Source of the DNA: Parabacteroides sp. PH5-46
Lineage (GTDB): Bacteria; Bacteroidota; Bacteroidia; Bacteroidales; Tannerellaceae
Assembly (NCBI RefSeq): GCF_029892785.1
Contig: NZ_JARXXA010000005.1
Span: forward strand, 124,001 to 188,000
DNA length: 64,000 nt
Direction: 5' to 3'
Under the pieces are notes generated by a model. It saw nothing but the letters and a program-made list of their open reading frames with translations, was not told where the DNA came from and made no database searches. A program made the translations under genes and the position numbers. Below, piece after piece: positions 8,874 through 19,028 of the stretch; the first letter of the stretch is position 1, and the number at the start of each line of letters is the position of its first letter.

Positions 8874-10001
8874 ATGATTGGAATTATTAAAAAATTATCT
8901 ACTGTTGCTTACTTTGCTTTTCTATTTTGTGCAATAACACAGGCACAGGGCAATCCCTGGAATAACCCGGTAGTTTCTCCTGAAGTATCCTCTGATGGTA
9001 ATGTAACCTTTTCTATTCAGGCACCACTGGCTAAAGCAGTGGAACTGGAAGGACAGTTTATGGCTGAAAAAAAAGCACTCATCAAAGATGAAAAGGGTAT
9101 TTGGCGTATCACTGTTAAAATAGAAAAACCGGATATCTATCCTTATTCTTTCTTTGTAGATGGAGTGCAGGTTTCGGATCCGAGCAATATACTCCTTTTC
9201 CCTAACGAACGTTTCAAAGCCAGTTTGCTCGAAATGCCGGATGCTGCTGCACTTTACACAGTGAACGATGTGCCCCATGGACGAGTGACTTATTGCACCT
9301 ATTCGTCTGATGTATTGGGTATGAATCGCCCATTATTAGTCTATACCCCTGCGGGATACGAAAAGGAAAACAAATCGTATCCGGTATTATACTTGGTGAG
9401 CGGTACTACTGACACAGAAGAAACATGGTTTAAAGTAGGCCGTGTGAACACAATTCTAGACAACCTGATAGCAAGCGGAAAAGCCGAACCAATGATTGTA
9501 GTGATGCCCTACGGCTATATGATGAACGGTACACCCATGCCGTCATCCCCTTCGGCTGCTGATATGTATGCTGTGTTTGCAAAAGAATTGACAGGCTGTA
9601 TTATTCCTTTCGTGGAAGCTAACTACCGGGTGAAGGCGGAGGCCGAAAGCCGTGCGATTGCCGGATTTTCAAGAGGAGGAGGACAATCGCTGTTTACAGC
9701 TTTCTCACATCTGGACAAGTTTGCCTGGCTGGCTTCATATAGCGCCCACCTCACCCCTCAGGTAATGGATACTCATTTTAGTGAATACATGAACAATCCC
9801 TCGTTACTGAAACAGCGTCTGAACCTGTTATGGTTCGGGATAGGAAAAGATGATTTTCTTTATCAAGACGTAGTGCGTAACCTGAACTATTTTGACGAAA
9901 AGAAAATTCAGTATAAGAGTCTACTGACAGAAGGTGGACATACCTGGATGAACGCCCGAACGTATCTAGCTGAAACTTTGCAGCTTTTCTTTAAGAAATA
10001 G
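8874..10001 (+). CDS. CE1-family esterase (feruloyl/acetyl-xylan type) with N-terminal Ig-like domain
   Basis: A 375-residue exported esterase, first gene of the operon. A signal peptide ends near ITQAQG (residue 26). An early-set/CBM48-like beta domain covers about 30-120, and the alpha/beta-hydrolase domain (esterase D-like, CE1) about 130-375. Catalytic residues are visible: nucleophile S266 in GFSRGG, acid D326 or D327 in GIGKDDF, and H356 in GGHTW. The substrate is inferred from context to be ferulate or acetate on xylan side chains. The signal lacks a lipobox Cys, so the enzyme is likely periplasmic. The next gene follows after 58 nt. Confidence 0.88.
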   Translation: MIGIIKKLSTVAYFAFLFCAITQAQGNPWNNPVVSPEVSSDGNVTFSIQAPLAKAVELEGQFMAEKKALIKDEKGIWRITVKIEKPDIYPYSFFVDGVQVSDPSNILLFPNERFKASLLEMPDAAALYTVNDVPHGRVTYCTYSSDVLGMNRPLLVYTPAGYEKENKSYPVLYLVSGTTDTEETWFKVGRVNTILDNLIASGKAEPMIVVMPYGYMMNGTPMPSSPSAADMYAVFAKELTGCIIPFVEANYRVKAEAESRAIAGFSRGGGQSLFTAFSHLDKFAWLASYSAHLTPQVMDTHFSEYMNNPSLLKQRLNLLWFGIGKDDFLYQDVVRNLNYFDEKKIQYKSLLTEGGHTWMNARTYLAETLQLFFKK

Positions 10002-10059
10002 TGATTATCTATTAGCAATCTATTCTAGAATCTTTGTAAAATCTATAAATAAATATGGT

Positions 10060-12579
10060 ATGAAGAAATTAGTTTTATTCTCTGTCTTTCTTTGTTTTAT
10101 TACCGGTGTAATACACGCACAAAACCCTATTATCCGCGACCAGTTCACGGCTGACCCTACGGCCAGAGTCTTTGACGGTAAGATGTATGTCTACTCCTCT
10201 CACGACATACCAAGCCCTATCGAACGGCTGAAAGAGTGGTTCTGTATGGCTGATTATCATGTATTCTCTTCCGACAACCTGACAGACTGGAAAGACCACG
10301 GGGTCATTCTCAGCCAGGAACGTGTACCCTGGGTACAACCGGACTCCTACTCTATGTGGGCACCCGATTGTGTTTATAAAGATGGTACGTATTATTTTTA
10401 TTTCCCTTCCGCTCCTCGTGGCGTAGAGAAGGGCTTTGCCATTGGAGTAGCTACCTCAGACAAGCCTGAAGGCCCCTTTATGCCGCAAATGCGTGCCATA
10501 GAAGGTGTGCAAGGTATTGATCCCTGTGTATTAATCGATAGGGACGGACAAGCCTATATCTACTGGTCGGGACGTGGCATGTTTATGGCAAAGCTAAAAG
10601 ATAATATGCTGGAACTGGCTTCCGAGCCTGTGTCTGTAACTGGACTGCCAGAAGGATTCAAGGAAGGTCCTTTTGTCTTCGAACGGAAAGGAAAGTACTA
10701 TTACACCTTCCCTTGGGTGGAAGATAAGACCGAAACCTTGGCTTATGCTATGGGAGATAGTCCAATGGGGCCTTTTGAGTTTAAAGGACTCATCATGGAT
10801 CAGTGGCCTTCGGAATGTTGGACGAACCATCATTCGATTGTAGAGTACCAGGGGCAATGGTATCTTTTCTACCACCACAACGATTATTCGCCTCAATTCG
10901 ACAAGAATCGCTCTGTACGCATCGACTCTCTCTTTTTCAATGCCGACGGTACGATCCGCAAGGTAACCCCTACCCTACGTGGAGTGGGCATTACGGATGC
11001 ACGTACACGCATTCAGATAGACCGCTATAGCAGCATCGACGCTTCGGGAGCTTCCATTGCTTTCCTAGACGAGAATGATACGTTCCAAGGCTGGAAAACC
11101 ATCTTCGGTAAAAAGAATGCCTGGGTACAATACAATCAGGTAGACTTTGGCAAGGAAAAAGTAGAGGAAATAACAGTACGCGCCCGTTCTACATCCGGCG
11201 GAACGCTGCAAGTTCGTACAGGCGGAAAGAACGGCACACTGATAGCAACCGTCAACATACCCGCCAGCAAAGACTGGACGGAGAAACGTGTGCAGGTTAC
11301 ATCGGCTCCGGTAGGTGTACAAGACTTGTATATTTCGCTTCAGAAAGGCTCGAAGGTAGAGGTAGACTGGATCGGTTTTGATGCCCTTCCGTGGGAAGCA
11401 GGCGCTTTCCAAACCGATAAATACCGTAACATGTTCGCTGAGATGGGCTATAAGCAAGCTGACATTGATGCCAAATTGAAAGAAATATTCGACGGCTTAT
11501 TCTACGGGCCTGACAAGGTTTACTTTGAAGTAGGAGACTCTATGGCATATATCAGTGATATTAAGAATAATGATGTACGCACCGAGGGTGTCTCTTACGG
11601 AATGATGATTGCTGTGCAGTTCGACCGGAAAGACATCTTCGACCGCTTGTGGCGTTGGGGGAAAAAGTACATGCAACATCAGGACGGCCCGTTAAAAGGC
11701 TACTTTGCCTGGAGCTGTAAGACGGATGGCACACGCAACTCTCAGGGAGCCGCTTCGGATGGAGAACTATACTACGTTACTTCTCTGATCTTCGCTTCCA
11801 ACCGCTGGGGCAATGATACAGATATCAATTACCTGGCTGAGGCTCAACATATCTTAAATTGCTCTATGCAGAAGTCAGGAATGGATCGTTCGGCTCCTTT
11901 CATTAATCTGGAGCACAAACTGATAACATTTACACCTGACCCTTGGGGAGGACGCTTTACCGACCCTTCTTATCATTTACCTGCCTTCTACGAGGTATGG
12001 GCAAGATGGGCAGATGATGGCAGAACCGGCTTCTGGAGAGAATGTGCCAAAGAGAGTAGAGAGTATTTACATCGCAGTATCCATCCGGTAACAGGACTTA
12101 ATCCGGATTACAACAACTACGATGGAACGTTACTTGGCAGTAACCGGATTATCGGTGACGCTTTCCGCTATGATTCCTGGCGTGTGCCTATGAACATGGC
12201 TTTGGATTATTCCTGGGCCTGCGAAGATGCCAAATGGCAGCAGAATTACGGAAATACAATACAGAACTTCCTGTACAACCAGGGCATAGATACCTTCGTA
12301 GATCAGTACAATGTAGACGGCACACAGGTGAAGGAAATTCTGGATGCCGGAGGCTATAGAAAACTTCGCCACTCCCTGGGACTGGTGTCTACTGCTGCGG
12401 CAGCATCTCTTATCTCTACGCATTGCAAGAACCGCGAGTTTATCGACCGGCTCTGGAATGCAAAGCATGTTCCTTACGAAGACGGGTATTTTGATGCGTA
12501 TTACGACGGACTGCTTTACTTGTTTGCTTTTATGCACCTAAGCGGAAATTATCAGATTATTTTCCCTCAAAAAAATTAA
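10060..12579 (+). CDS. GH43-CBM6-GH8 fusion: arabinofuranosidase/xylosidase joined to a reducing-end exo-oligoxylanase
   Basis: An 839-residue exported multidomain enzyme. After a signal peptide (to about HAQ21) comes a GH43 five-blade propeller (about 22-315) with base D32 (TADPTARV), modulator D154 (GIDPCV) and acid E202 (KEGPFVF). A beta-sandwich that reads as CBM6 follows (about 325-441, ending VEVDWIGFD). A GH8 domain follows (about 450-835) with the acid E509 in VRTEGVSYGMM, SDGELYY at 566-572, and FRYDSWRVPMN further on. The GH8 part resembles Rex enzymes, which release xylose from the reducing end of xylo-oligosaccharides. Together the chain could strip side groups and shorten xylo-oligomers. 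The stop is 6 nt before the next ATG. Confidence 0.9.
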   Translation: MKKLVLFSVFLCFITGVIHAQNPIIRDQFTADPTARVFDGKMYVYSSHDIPSPIERLKEWFCMADYHVFSSDNLTDWKDHGVILSQERVPWVQPDSYSMWAPDCVYKDGTYYFYFPSAPRGVEKGFAIGVATSDKPEGPFMPQMRAIEGVQGIDPCVLIDRDGQAYIYWSGRGMFMAKLKDNMLELASEPVSVTGLPEGFKEGPFVFERKGKYYYTFPWVEDKTETLAYAMGDSPMGPFEFKGLIMDQWPSECWTNHHSIVEYQGQWYLFYHHNDYSPQFDKNRSVRIDSLFFNADGTIRKVTPTLRGVGITDARTRIQIDRYSSIDASGASIAFLDENDTFQGWKTIFGKKNAWVQYNQVDFGKEKVEEITVRARSTSGGTLQVRTGGKNGTLIATVNIPASKDWTEKRVQVTSAPVGVQDLYISLQKGSKVEVDWIGFDALPWEAGAFQTDKYRNMFAEMGYKQADIDAKLKEIFDGLFYGPDKVYFEVGDSMAYISDIKNNDVRTEGVSYGMMIAVQFDRKDIFDRLWRWGKKYMQHQDGPLKGYFAWSCKTDGTRNSQGAASDGELYYVTSLIFASNRWGNDTDINYLAEAQHILNCSMQKSGMDRSAPFINLEHKLITFTPDPWGGRFTDPSYHLPAFYEVWARWADDGRTGFWRECAKESREYLHRSIHPVTGLNPDYNNYDGTLLGSNRIIGDAFRYDSWRVPMNMALDYSWACEDAKWQQNYGNTIQNFLYNQGIDTFVDQYNVDGTQVKEILDAGGYRKLRHSLGLVSTAAAASLISTHCKNREFIDRLWNAKHVPYEDGYFDAYYDGLLYLFAFMHLSGNYQIIFPQKN

Positions 12580-14532
<1,953 letters not shown>

Positions 14533-14544
14533 ATAAAGATACTT

Positions 14545-15669
14545 ATGAAAACATTTATTATTCACTTAATTCTCATGGGTATGGTATCGATTGCATATGC
14601 GCAATCGATGAAACCGGCTGACACAGATTTGCCCGGTAATCGTTCTGCACTGAACGTGAGAAGAGCTGAATATCCGCGCATACTGCCTGACAACCGTGCA
14701 GAATTCAAGGTGAAAGCACCGGAAGCTGCAAAGGTACAGATTGATTTAGGGCGCAAATATGATATGATAAAAAACAAGGAAGGCGAATGGAGTTGCACCA
14801 CCGATCCGTTAGGTCCCGGCTTTCATTATTATTTCCTGATAGTGGATGGTGTTTCGATAGCTGATCCTGCAAGCGAGTCGTTTTTCGGCTGTGGCATGAT
14901 GGCGAGTGGAATAGAAATCCCTTACCCGGAAGGTACTAAGCAGTTTTACTTGTCGGATGTTCCTCACGGGGATATCCGGATGAAACGTTATTATTCGACA
15001 ACAGCTAAGGATTGGCGGAGAATGTTCGTGTATACGCCTCCTTGTTATGAAAAGAGCAATACCACTTACCCCGTGCTTTATCTTTTACATGGAGGTGGAG
15101 AAGATGAAAGAGGTTGGTCACAGCAGGGATTAACAGACATTATCATGGATAATCTGATAGCGAAAGGAGAAGCTCTTCCTATGGTTATTGTCATGACAGA
15201 TGGCAACTCAGCAGACTTTACATCTGAGCTTCTGAACGATTGCATTCCTTTTGTAGAGAAAAACTTCCGGGTAAAAACCGAACGGGAACACCGGGCATTA
15301 GCTGGCCTTTCTATGGGAGGAATCCAGACACTAAATGCCGGAATTACGCATCCTGAACTATTCTCTTATTTGGGTGTATTTAGCTCCGGCTGGTGGGCAA
15401 CGCCTCCTCAAGGGTTCCGGAATACTGATGATACGGAAAAGTATTATTCGCTCTTAAAAGAGAAAAAAGAGTTGTACAATCATAATTTCAAAAAGTTCTG
15501 GATCTCCATGGGCGGGCAAGAAGACATTGCTTATAACAATTGCCAGATCATGATGAAACGTTTTGACGAAATAGGAATAGCATATACGTATTATGAAACT
15601 CCGGGAGGACATACATGGCCTGTATGGAGAGAAAGTTTATATCGTTTTGCTCCTTTATTATTCAAGTAA
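14545..15669 (+). CDS. CE1-family esterase (feruloyl/acetyl-xylan type)
   Basis: A 374-residue exported esterase. A signal peptide ends at AYAQ20. An Ig-like/CBM48-type domain covers about 45-130, and the alpha/beta-hydrolase domain about 140-374. The triad is visible as S256 (GLSMGG), D327 (MGGQEDI) and H356 (GGHTW). Its N-terminal domain (FHYYFLIVDG, FFGCGMMASGIE) matches that of the CE6-CE1 fusion next to it far more than that of the first operon gene, suggesting the two arose by local duplication. Third of five operon members to carry a CE1 domain. Confidence 0.88.
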   Translation: MKTFIIHLILMGMVSIAYAQSMKPADTDLPGNRSALNVRRAEYPRILPDNRAEFKVKAPEAAKVQIDLGRKYDMIKNKEGEWSCTTDPLGPGFHYYFLIVDGVSIADPASESFFGCGMMASGIEIPYPEGTKQFYLSDVPHGDIRMKRYYSTTAKDWRRMFVYTPPCYEKSNTTYPVLYLLHGGGEDERGWSQQGLTDIIMDNLIAKGEALPMVIVMTDGNSADFTSELLNDCIPFVEKNFRVKTEREHRALAGLSMGGIQTLNAGITHPELFSYLGVFSSGWWATPPQGFRNTDDTEKYYSLLKEKKELYNHNFKKFWISMGGQEDIAYNNCQIMMKRFDEIGIAYTYYETPGGHTWPVWRESLYRFAPLLFK

Positions 15670-15685
15670 AGGGCTAAAATAAATA

Positions 15686-17248
15686 TTGAAAATGAAAAGA
15701 ATATTAGTATCGCTTTGTTTACTTTCCGGTATATTATCGTTTGTACAGGCTCAGGAGAAAGCTTCTAATCCGCTGATTTACGCAGATGTGCCGGATATGT
15801 CAATGATCCGTGTGGGTGATACGTACTATATGAGTAGTACCACGATGCACATGGCGCCGGGTGTGCCGATTATGAAATCAAAGGACCTGGCAAACTGGGA
15901 ACTGGTGAGTTATGTATATGATACCTTGTGCGATGATGTTCCTTCCATGAACCTGGACAACGGACAAAGTACGTACGGACGGGGCTCGTGGGCCAGCTGC
16001 ATTCGCTTTCATAAGGGAACATACTACGTATCTACCTTTGCACAAACGACCAACAAGACATATTTCTTTACTACTAAGGATATTGAGAAGGGGCCGTGGA
16101 AGCGCATAGAGTTCTCGCCTTCCTATCATGATCATACGTTTTTCTTCGATGACGATGGGCGTATCTATATGATTTACGGCAACGGGAAGTTGTTTATAGT
16201 AGAGTTGAAAGATGATTTGTCGGGAGTGAAACAAGGCACGGAACGGGTGTTGCTGGAAAACGCCAGTGCCCCGGCAGGTGATAAGATAATGCTGGGAGCT
16301 GAAGGCTCGCAACTGTTCAAGATTAACGGGCAGTATTATATGTTTAACATTACTTGGCCTACCAACGGCATGCGTACGGTATTGGTATACCGTGCCGACA
16401 AGATTACAGGCCCTTATGAAGGAAGAGTTGCTTTTCAGGATCGCGGCATTGCCCAAGGCGGACTGGTGGATACACCGGACGGACGTTGGTTTGCTTACTT
16501 GTTTCAGGATTGCGGTTCCGTGGGACGCATTCCCTATCTGGTGCCTGTGCAGTGGCAGGAGGGTTGGCCTGTATTGGGGATAAACGGTGTGGCTCCTGAT
16601 AAATTGGACCTTCCGGCAAGCAAAGGGCTTATTCCGGGAATTGTTAATTCGGATGATTTTACACGTAAGTCGGGAGAAGCGGCTTTGCCTCTTGTATGGC
16701 AGTGGAACCATAATCCGGATAATTCCCTCTGGTCTGTGTCTGCCCGTAAAGGGTATTTGCGTCTTACTACCGGGCGTGTGGAGTCTTCTTTCATGCAAGC
16801 TAAAAACACCTTGACGCAACGCACCATAGGCCCGGTTTGTTCGGGTTCTGTTTGTATGGACGTCTCCAAAATGAAGGAAGGAGACTTTGCTGGTCTTTCG
16901 CTCCTCCAAAGCAAGTTTGGACAGGTGGGTGTGAAGATCATAGATGGAAAGAAGTACATCGTGATGGTGAACGGGGAATCGAAAGAACCAGTAGAAGTAG
17001 AGAAAGTACCTTTGAACAAGAATAAGATTTATTTCAAGGCAGCATGCGACTTCAGAGACCGGATAGATATCGGCTATTTCTATTACAGCCTGAATGGTAA
17101 GGAATGGAAGCCGATTGGCAATTCTCTGAAGATGCAGTACACCCTTGTGCATTTCATGGGCTATCGCTTTGCGTTGTTCAACTACGCTACGAAAGAAACA
17201 GGCGGGTATGCCGATTTTGACTATTTCAGAATAGAAGATAAAATGTAG
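15686..17248 (+). CDS. GH43-family glycosidase (xylosidase/arabinofuranosidase) with C-terminal beta-sandwich
   Basis: A 520-residue exported enzyme, last gene of the operon. A signal peptide ends near VQAQ23. The GH43 propeller (about 28-325) shows base D37 in VPDMSMIRVGD, modulator D148 in SYHDHTF and acid E205 in LGAEGSQLF. The pattern YYMSSTTMHMAPGVPIM is what I associate with GH43 subfamily 12. A C-terminal domain (about 330-520) is beta-sandwich-like (DUF1349/laminin-G type) and ends in ADFDYFRIEDKM. Acting after the esterases it would remove arabinose or xylose units. A hairpin terminator follows immediately. Confidence 0.88.
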   Translation: MKMKRILVSLCLLSGILSFVQAQEKASNPLIYADVPDMSMIRVGDTYYMSSTTMHMAPGVPIMKSKDLANWELVSYVYDTLCDDVPSMNLDNGQSTYGRGSWASCIRFHKGTYYVSTFAQTTNKTYFFTTKDIEKGPWKRIEFSPSYHDHTFFFDDDGRIYMIYGNGKLFIVELKDDLSGVKQGTERVLLENASAPAGDKIMLGAEGSQLFKINGQYYMFNITWPTNGMRTVLVYRADKITGPYEGRVAFQDRGIAQGGLVDTPDGRWFAYLFQDCGSVGRIPYLVPVQWQEGWPVLGINGVAPDKLDLPASKGLIPGIVNSDDFTRKSGEAALPLVWQWNHNPDNSLWSVSARKGYLRLTTGRVESSFMQAKNTLTQRTIGPVCSGSVCMDVSKMKEGDFAGLSLLQSKFGQVGVKIIDGKKYIVMVNGESKEPVEVEKVPLNKNKIYFKAACDFRDRIDIGYFYYSLNGKEWKPIGNSLKMQYTLVHFMGYRFALFNYATKETGGYADFDYFRIEDKM

Positions 17249-17253
17249 TCTGT

Positions 17254-17322
17254 GTTTAGGGTTTAAGGGACTTATAAAACATTAATCGTTCATCATTGAA
17301 CATTAGACCTTAAACCCTAAAC
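17254..17322. terminator. Bidirectional hairpin between convergent genes
   Basis: GTTTAGGGTTTAAGG (17254-17268) pairs perfectly with CCTTAAACCCTAAAC (17308-17322), a 15-bp stem. A smaller stem GTTCA/TGAAC lies in the loop. The right arm includes the stop codon of the leftward MFS gene. No long T-run follows, so termination strength is uncertain. Confidence 0.55.
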
Positions 17323-18474
17323 TTCTTCCCTGATTTGCAACAAAAGGAAAAGCAGCCCGGGAATAAAGATAACGAGAGAGGAGACCAATAGAGCGGTCTG
17401 AAGGGAGTAAGCGTCGTTGAGCCAGCCGATAAAGGGGGCGATAGCGGCAAACATCAGGCGGATGACAAAATTGCGGATAGACAAGACCGTTGCCCGCATA
17501 TCCGAGAAAGTAAGTTGATTGATGTATCCTTTGAGGATAGGAGTAGCAAATCCGCGAAAAATATAGAAGACCCACAATACAGCAAGCCCCAGGTAGCTGA
17601 GATTATACGCCAGAGCCACATACCCACCTACAATAAAAACTAAGATCAGGATGTTCGACCGCTTCATGCCCAGCCGTTCTTCTATCCTGTCGGAATACAG
17701 CGCGGCGATACCGACCGTGAGGTTCAGGACGGTCCAGATAATCCCAAAATAAGAGGTAGGCGTCTCCAGATAAATAAGCAGGGGCTGTACAAACCAGGCC
17801 ATCGTAAGGGTGGCAGCGCCTATGACTCCCGAAAACATGATATTGTAGCACAGTTTCCGGTTCGTAAACAAGGAATATTTGATGATGCGAAGAATTTCGG
17901 AGAGTGGGTTTTGCGTTTTATCCGCCAGCCGGATCTCTTTCAATGCAAAAGCAGCCGGAATACCTGTAAAGGCTATGACTGCCTGCCCGTAAAAAGGCAA
18001 GCGCAGGGAGTAAGCAGCCAGCAGTCCGCCAATGATACCGGCTACGGCTTCCGCAAAGTTGCCGATCATCGTGATCCGTCCCTCGTAGCGCAGATACAGG
18101 TTCTCTTTTTTGTAATGTACAGTGGTATCATATAATAGAGCCGAGTCTGCTCCATTCACTAAGGTTTGCCCGGCGCCCAGTAATACCTCAGCTACTAAGA
18201 ATGCCGCAAAAGTGAAGGTAAACGAGTAACAAAGATATCCGCAGAAGAACAAAATACAGCCCAGGATGAGGCATTTGCGCCGCCCCCACACGTCTGCCAG
18301 ATAGCCGGAAGGTATCTCCAAAGTGACGGCAACAATCGAATAGACACTTTTCAGTATAAAAACATCCTGCAAGCCCAGTCCATGCTCTCCGTAAAAGAGC
18401 ACGATAATAGGCATCACCAGTGTAAACCACTTGGAAAGCTTTATCAGATAAAGCGACAGGATATTCCTTCTCAT
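17317..18474 (-). CDS. Major facilitator superfamily transporter
   Basis: A 385-residue inner-membrane protein with about twelve hydrophobic segments. The loop after TM2 reads GYLADVWGRRK, the classic MFS GxxxDxxGRR motif. The second half begins around residue 205. Substrate unknown; the family resembles small Bacteroidetes efflux or uptake MFS proteins without clear assignment. The gene is convergent to the xylan operon and shares no obvious function with it. The 67-nt gap to the upstream ybaK gene carries a repeated GCTCACG element. Confidence 0.85.
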   Translation of the reverse strand: MRRNILSLYLIKLSKWFTLVMPIIVLFYGEHGLGLQDVFILKSVYSIVAVTLEIPSGYLADVWGRRKCLILGCILFFCGYLCYSFTFTFAAFLVAEVLLGAGQTLVNGADSALLYDTTVHYKKENLYLRYEGRITMIGNFAEAVAGIIGGLLAAYSLRLPFYGQAVIAFTGIPAAFALKEIRLADKTQNPLSEILRIIKYSLFTNRKLCYNIMFSGVIGAATLTMAWFVQPLLIYLETPTSYFGIIWTVLNLTVGIAALYSDRIEERLGMKRSNILILVFIVGGYVALAYNLSYLGLAVLWVFYIFRGFATPILKGYINQLTFSDMRATVLSIRNFVIRLMFAAIAPFIGWLNDAYSLQTALLVSSLVIFIPGLLFLLLQIREEV

Positions 18475-18497
18475 TCAGACGTTATTAAATTTTAATG

Positions 18498-18549
18498 GCT
18501 CACGAGCGAAAATAAATAGCTCACGTGCCATATGTATTGGCTCACGAGC
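18498..18549. repeat. Three-unit GCTCACG(A/T)GC element with 21-nt period
   Basis: GCTCACGAGC (18498), GCTCACGTGC (18519) and GCTCACGAGC (18540) recur at exactly 21 nt. The first and third can pair GCTC with GAGC; the middle contains the palindrome CACGTG. The last unit overlaps the stop codon of ybaK. Short stems and no outer arms distinguish it from families A and B, but the period is similar. Confidence 0.5.
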
Positions 18550-19027
18550 GGTTGCTCACCAGGTCGCAGACGGTAGCTTTTGTAATGCTGATCAGGTCGG
18601 ATGAGGCAAGGAATAGCTGGAGTCCGCGCTGTCCGGCGCTGATGTAAATCTGCTCGAATTGCCCGGCGCTCTGGTGGATGTACGTTGGGAAAGGCTTCTT
18701 CATCCCGATGGGAGAACAACCGCCCCGGATGTATCCGGTAAGCGGCAGCAATTCCTTCATGGGGATCATTTCGCAGCTCTTGTTTCCGGAGGCTTTGGCT
18801 GCCTTCTTCAGGTCTACTTCTTCGTCACCCGGTATGATGCAAACGAAATACCCGCTTTTGTCGCCGTGAAGGATGAGCGTTTTAAACACCTGCTCTACGT
18901 TTTCGCCCAATTGGTCGGCTACGTGGGTGGCACTTAAATCGCTCTCGTCTACTTCGTAGGGAACAAGCTGATAGGCTATTTTCGCCTTGTCCAGCAAGCG
19001 GGCGGCATTCGTTTTACTTACTTTCAT
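18542..19027 (-). CDS. ybaK: YbaK/EbsC-type Cys-tRNA(Pro) deacylase
   Basis: A 161-residue cytosolic trans-editing protein of the YbaK/ProX family, which hydrolyses Cys-tRNA(Pro) formed by mistake by prolyl-tRNA synthetase. Recognisable features are KTNAARLLDKAKIAY at the N-terminus, VFKTLILHGDK, the conserved Lys-containing strand VDLKKAAKASGNK, and the loop GYIRGGCSPIGMKK. Length is normal. It starts one nucleotide after the stop codon of tex, so the two are co-transcribed. Confidence 0.92.
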   Translation of the reverse strand: MKVSKTNAARLLDKAKIAYQLVPYEVDESDLSATHVADQLGENVEQVFKTLILHGDKSGYFVCIIPGDEEVDLKKAAKASGNKSCEMIPMKELLPLTGYIRGGCSPIGMKKPFPTYIHQSAGQFEQIYISAGQRGLQLFLASSDLISITKATVCDLVSNRS

Positions 19028-19028
19028 A

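Noticed and set aside
15878-17152. Long minus-strand frame opposite the GH43 gene
   Set aside because: A reverse frame of a conserved glycosidase; its composition is not protein-like and it has no promoter or start context.
17254-17322. Telomere-like TTTAGGG repeat
   Set aside because: It is a single 15-bp inverted repeat between convergent genes, not a tandem series.
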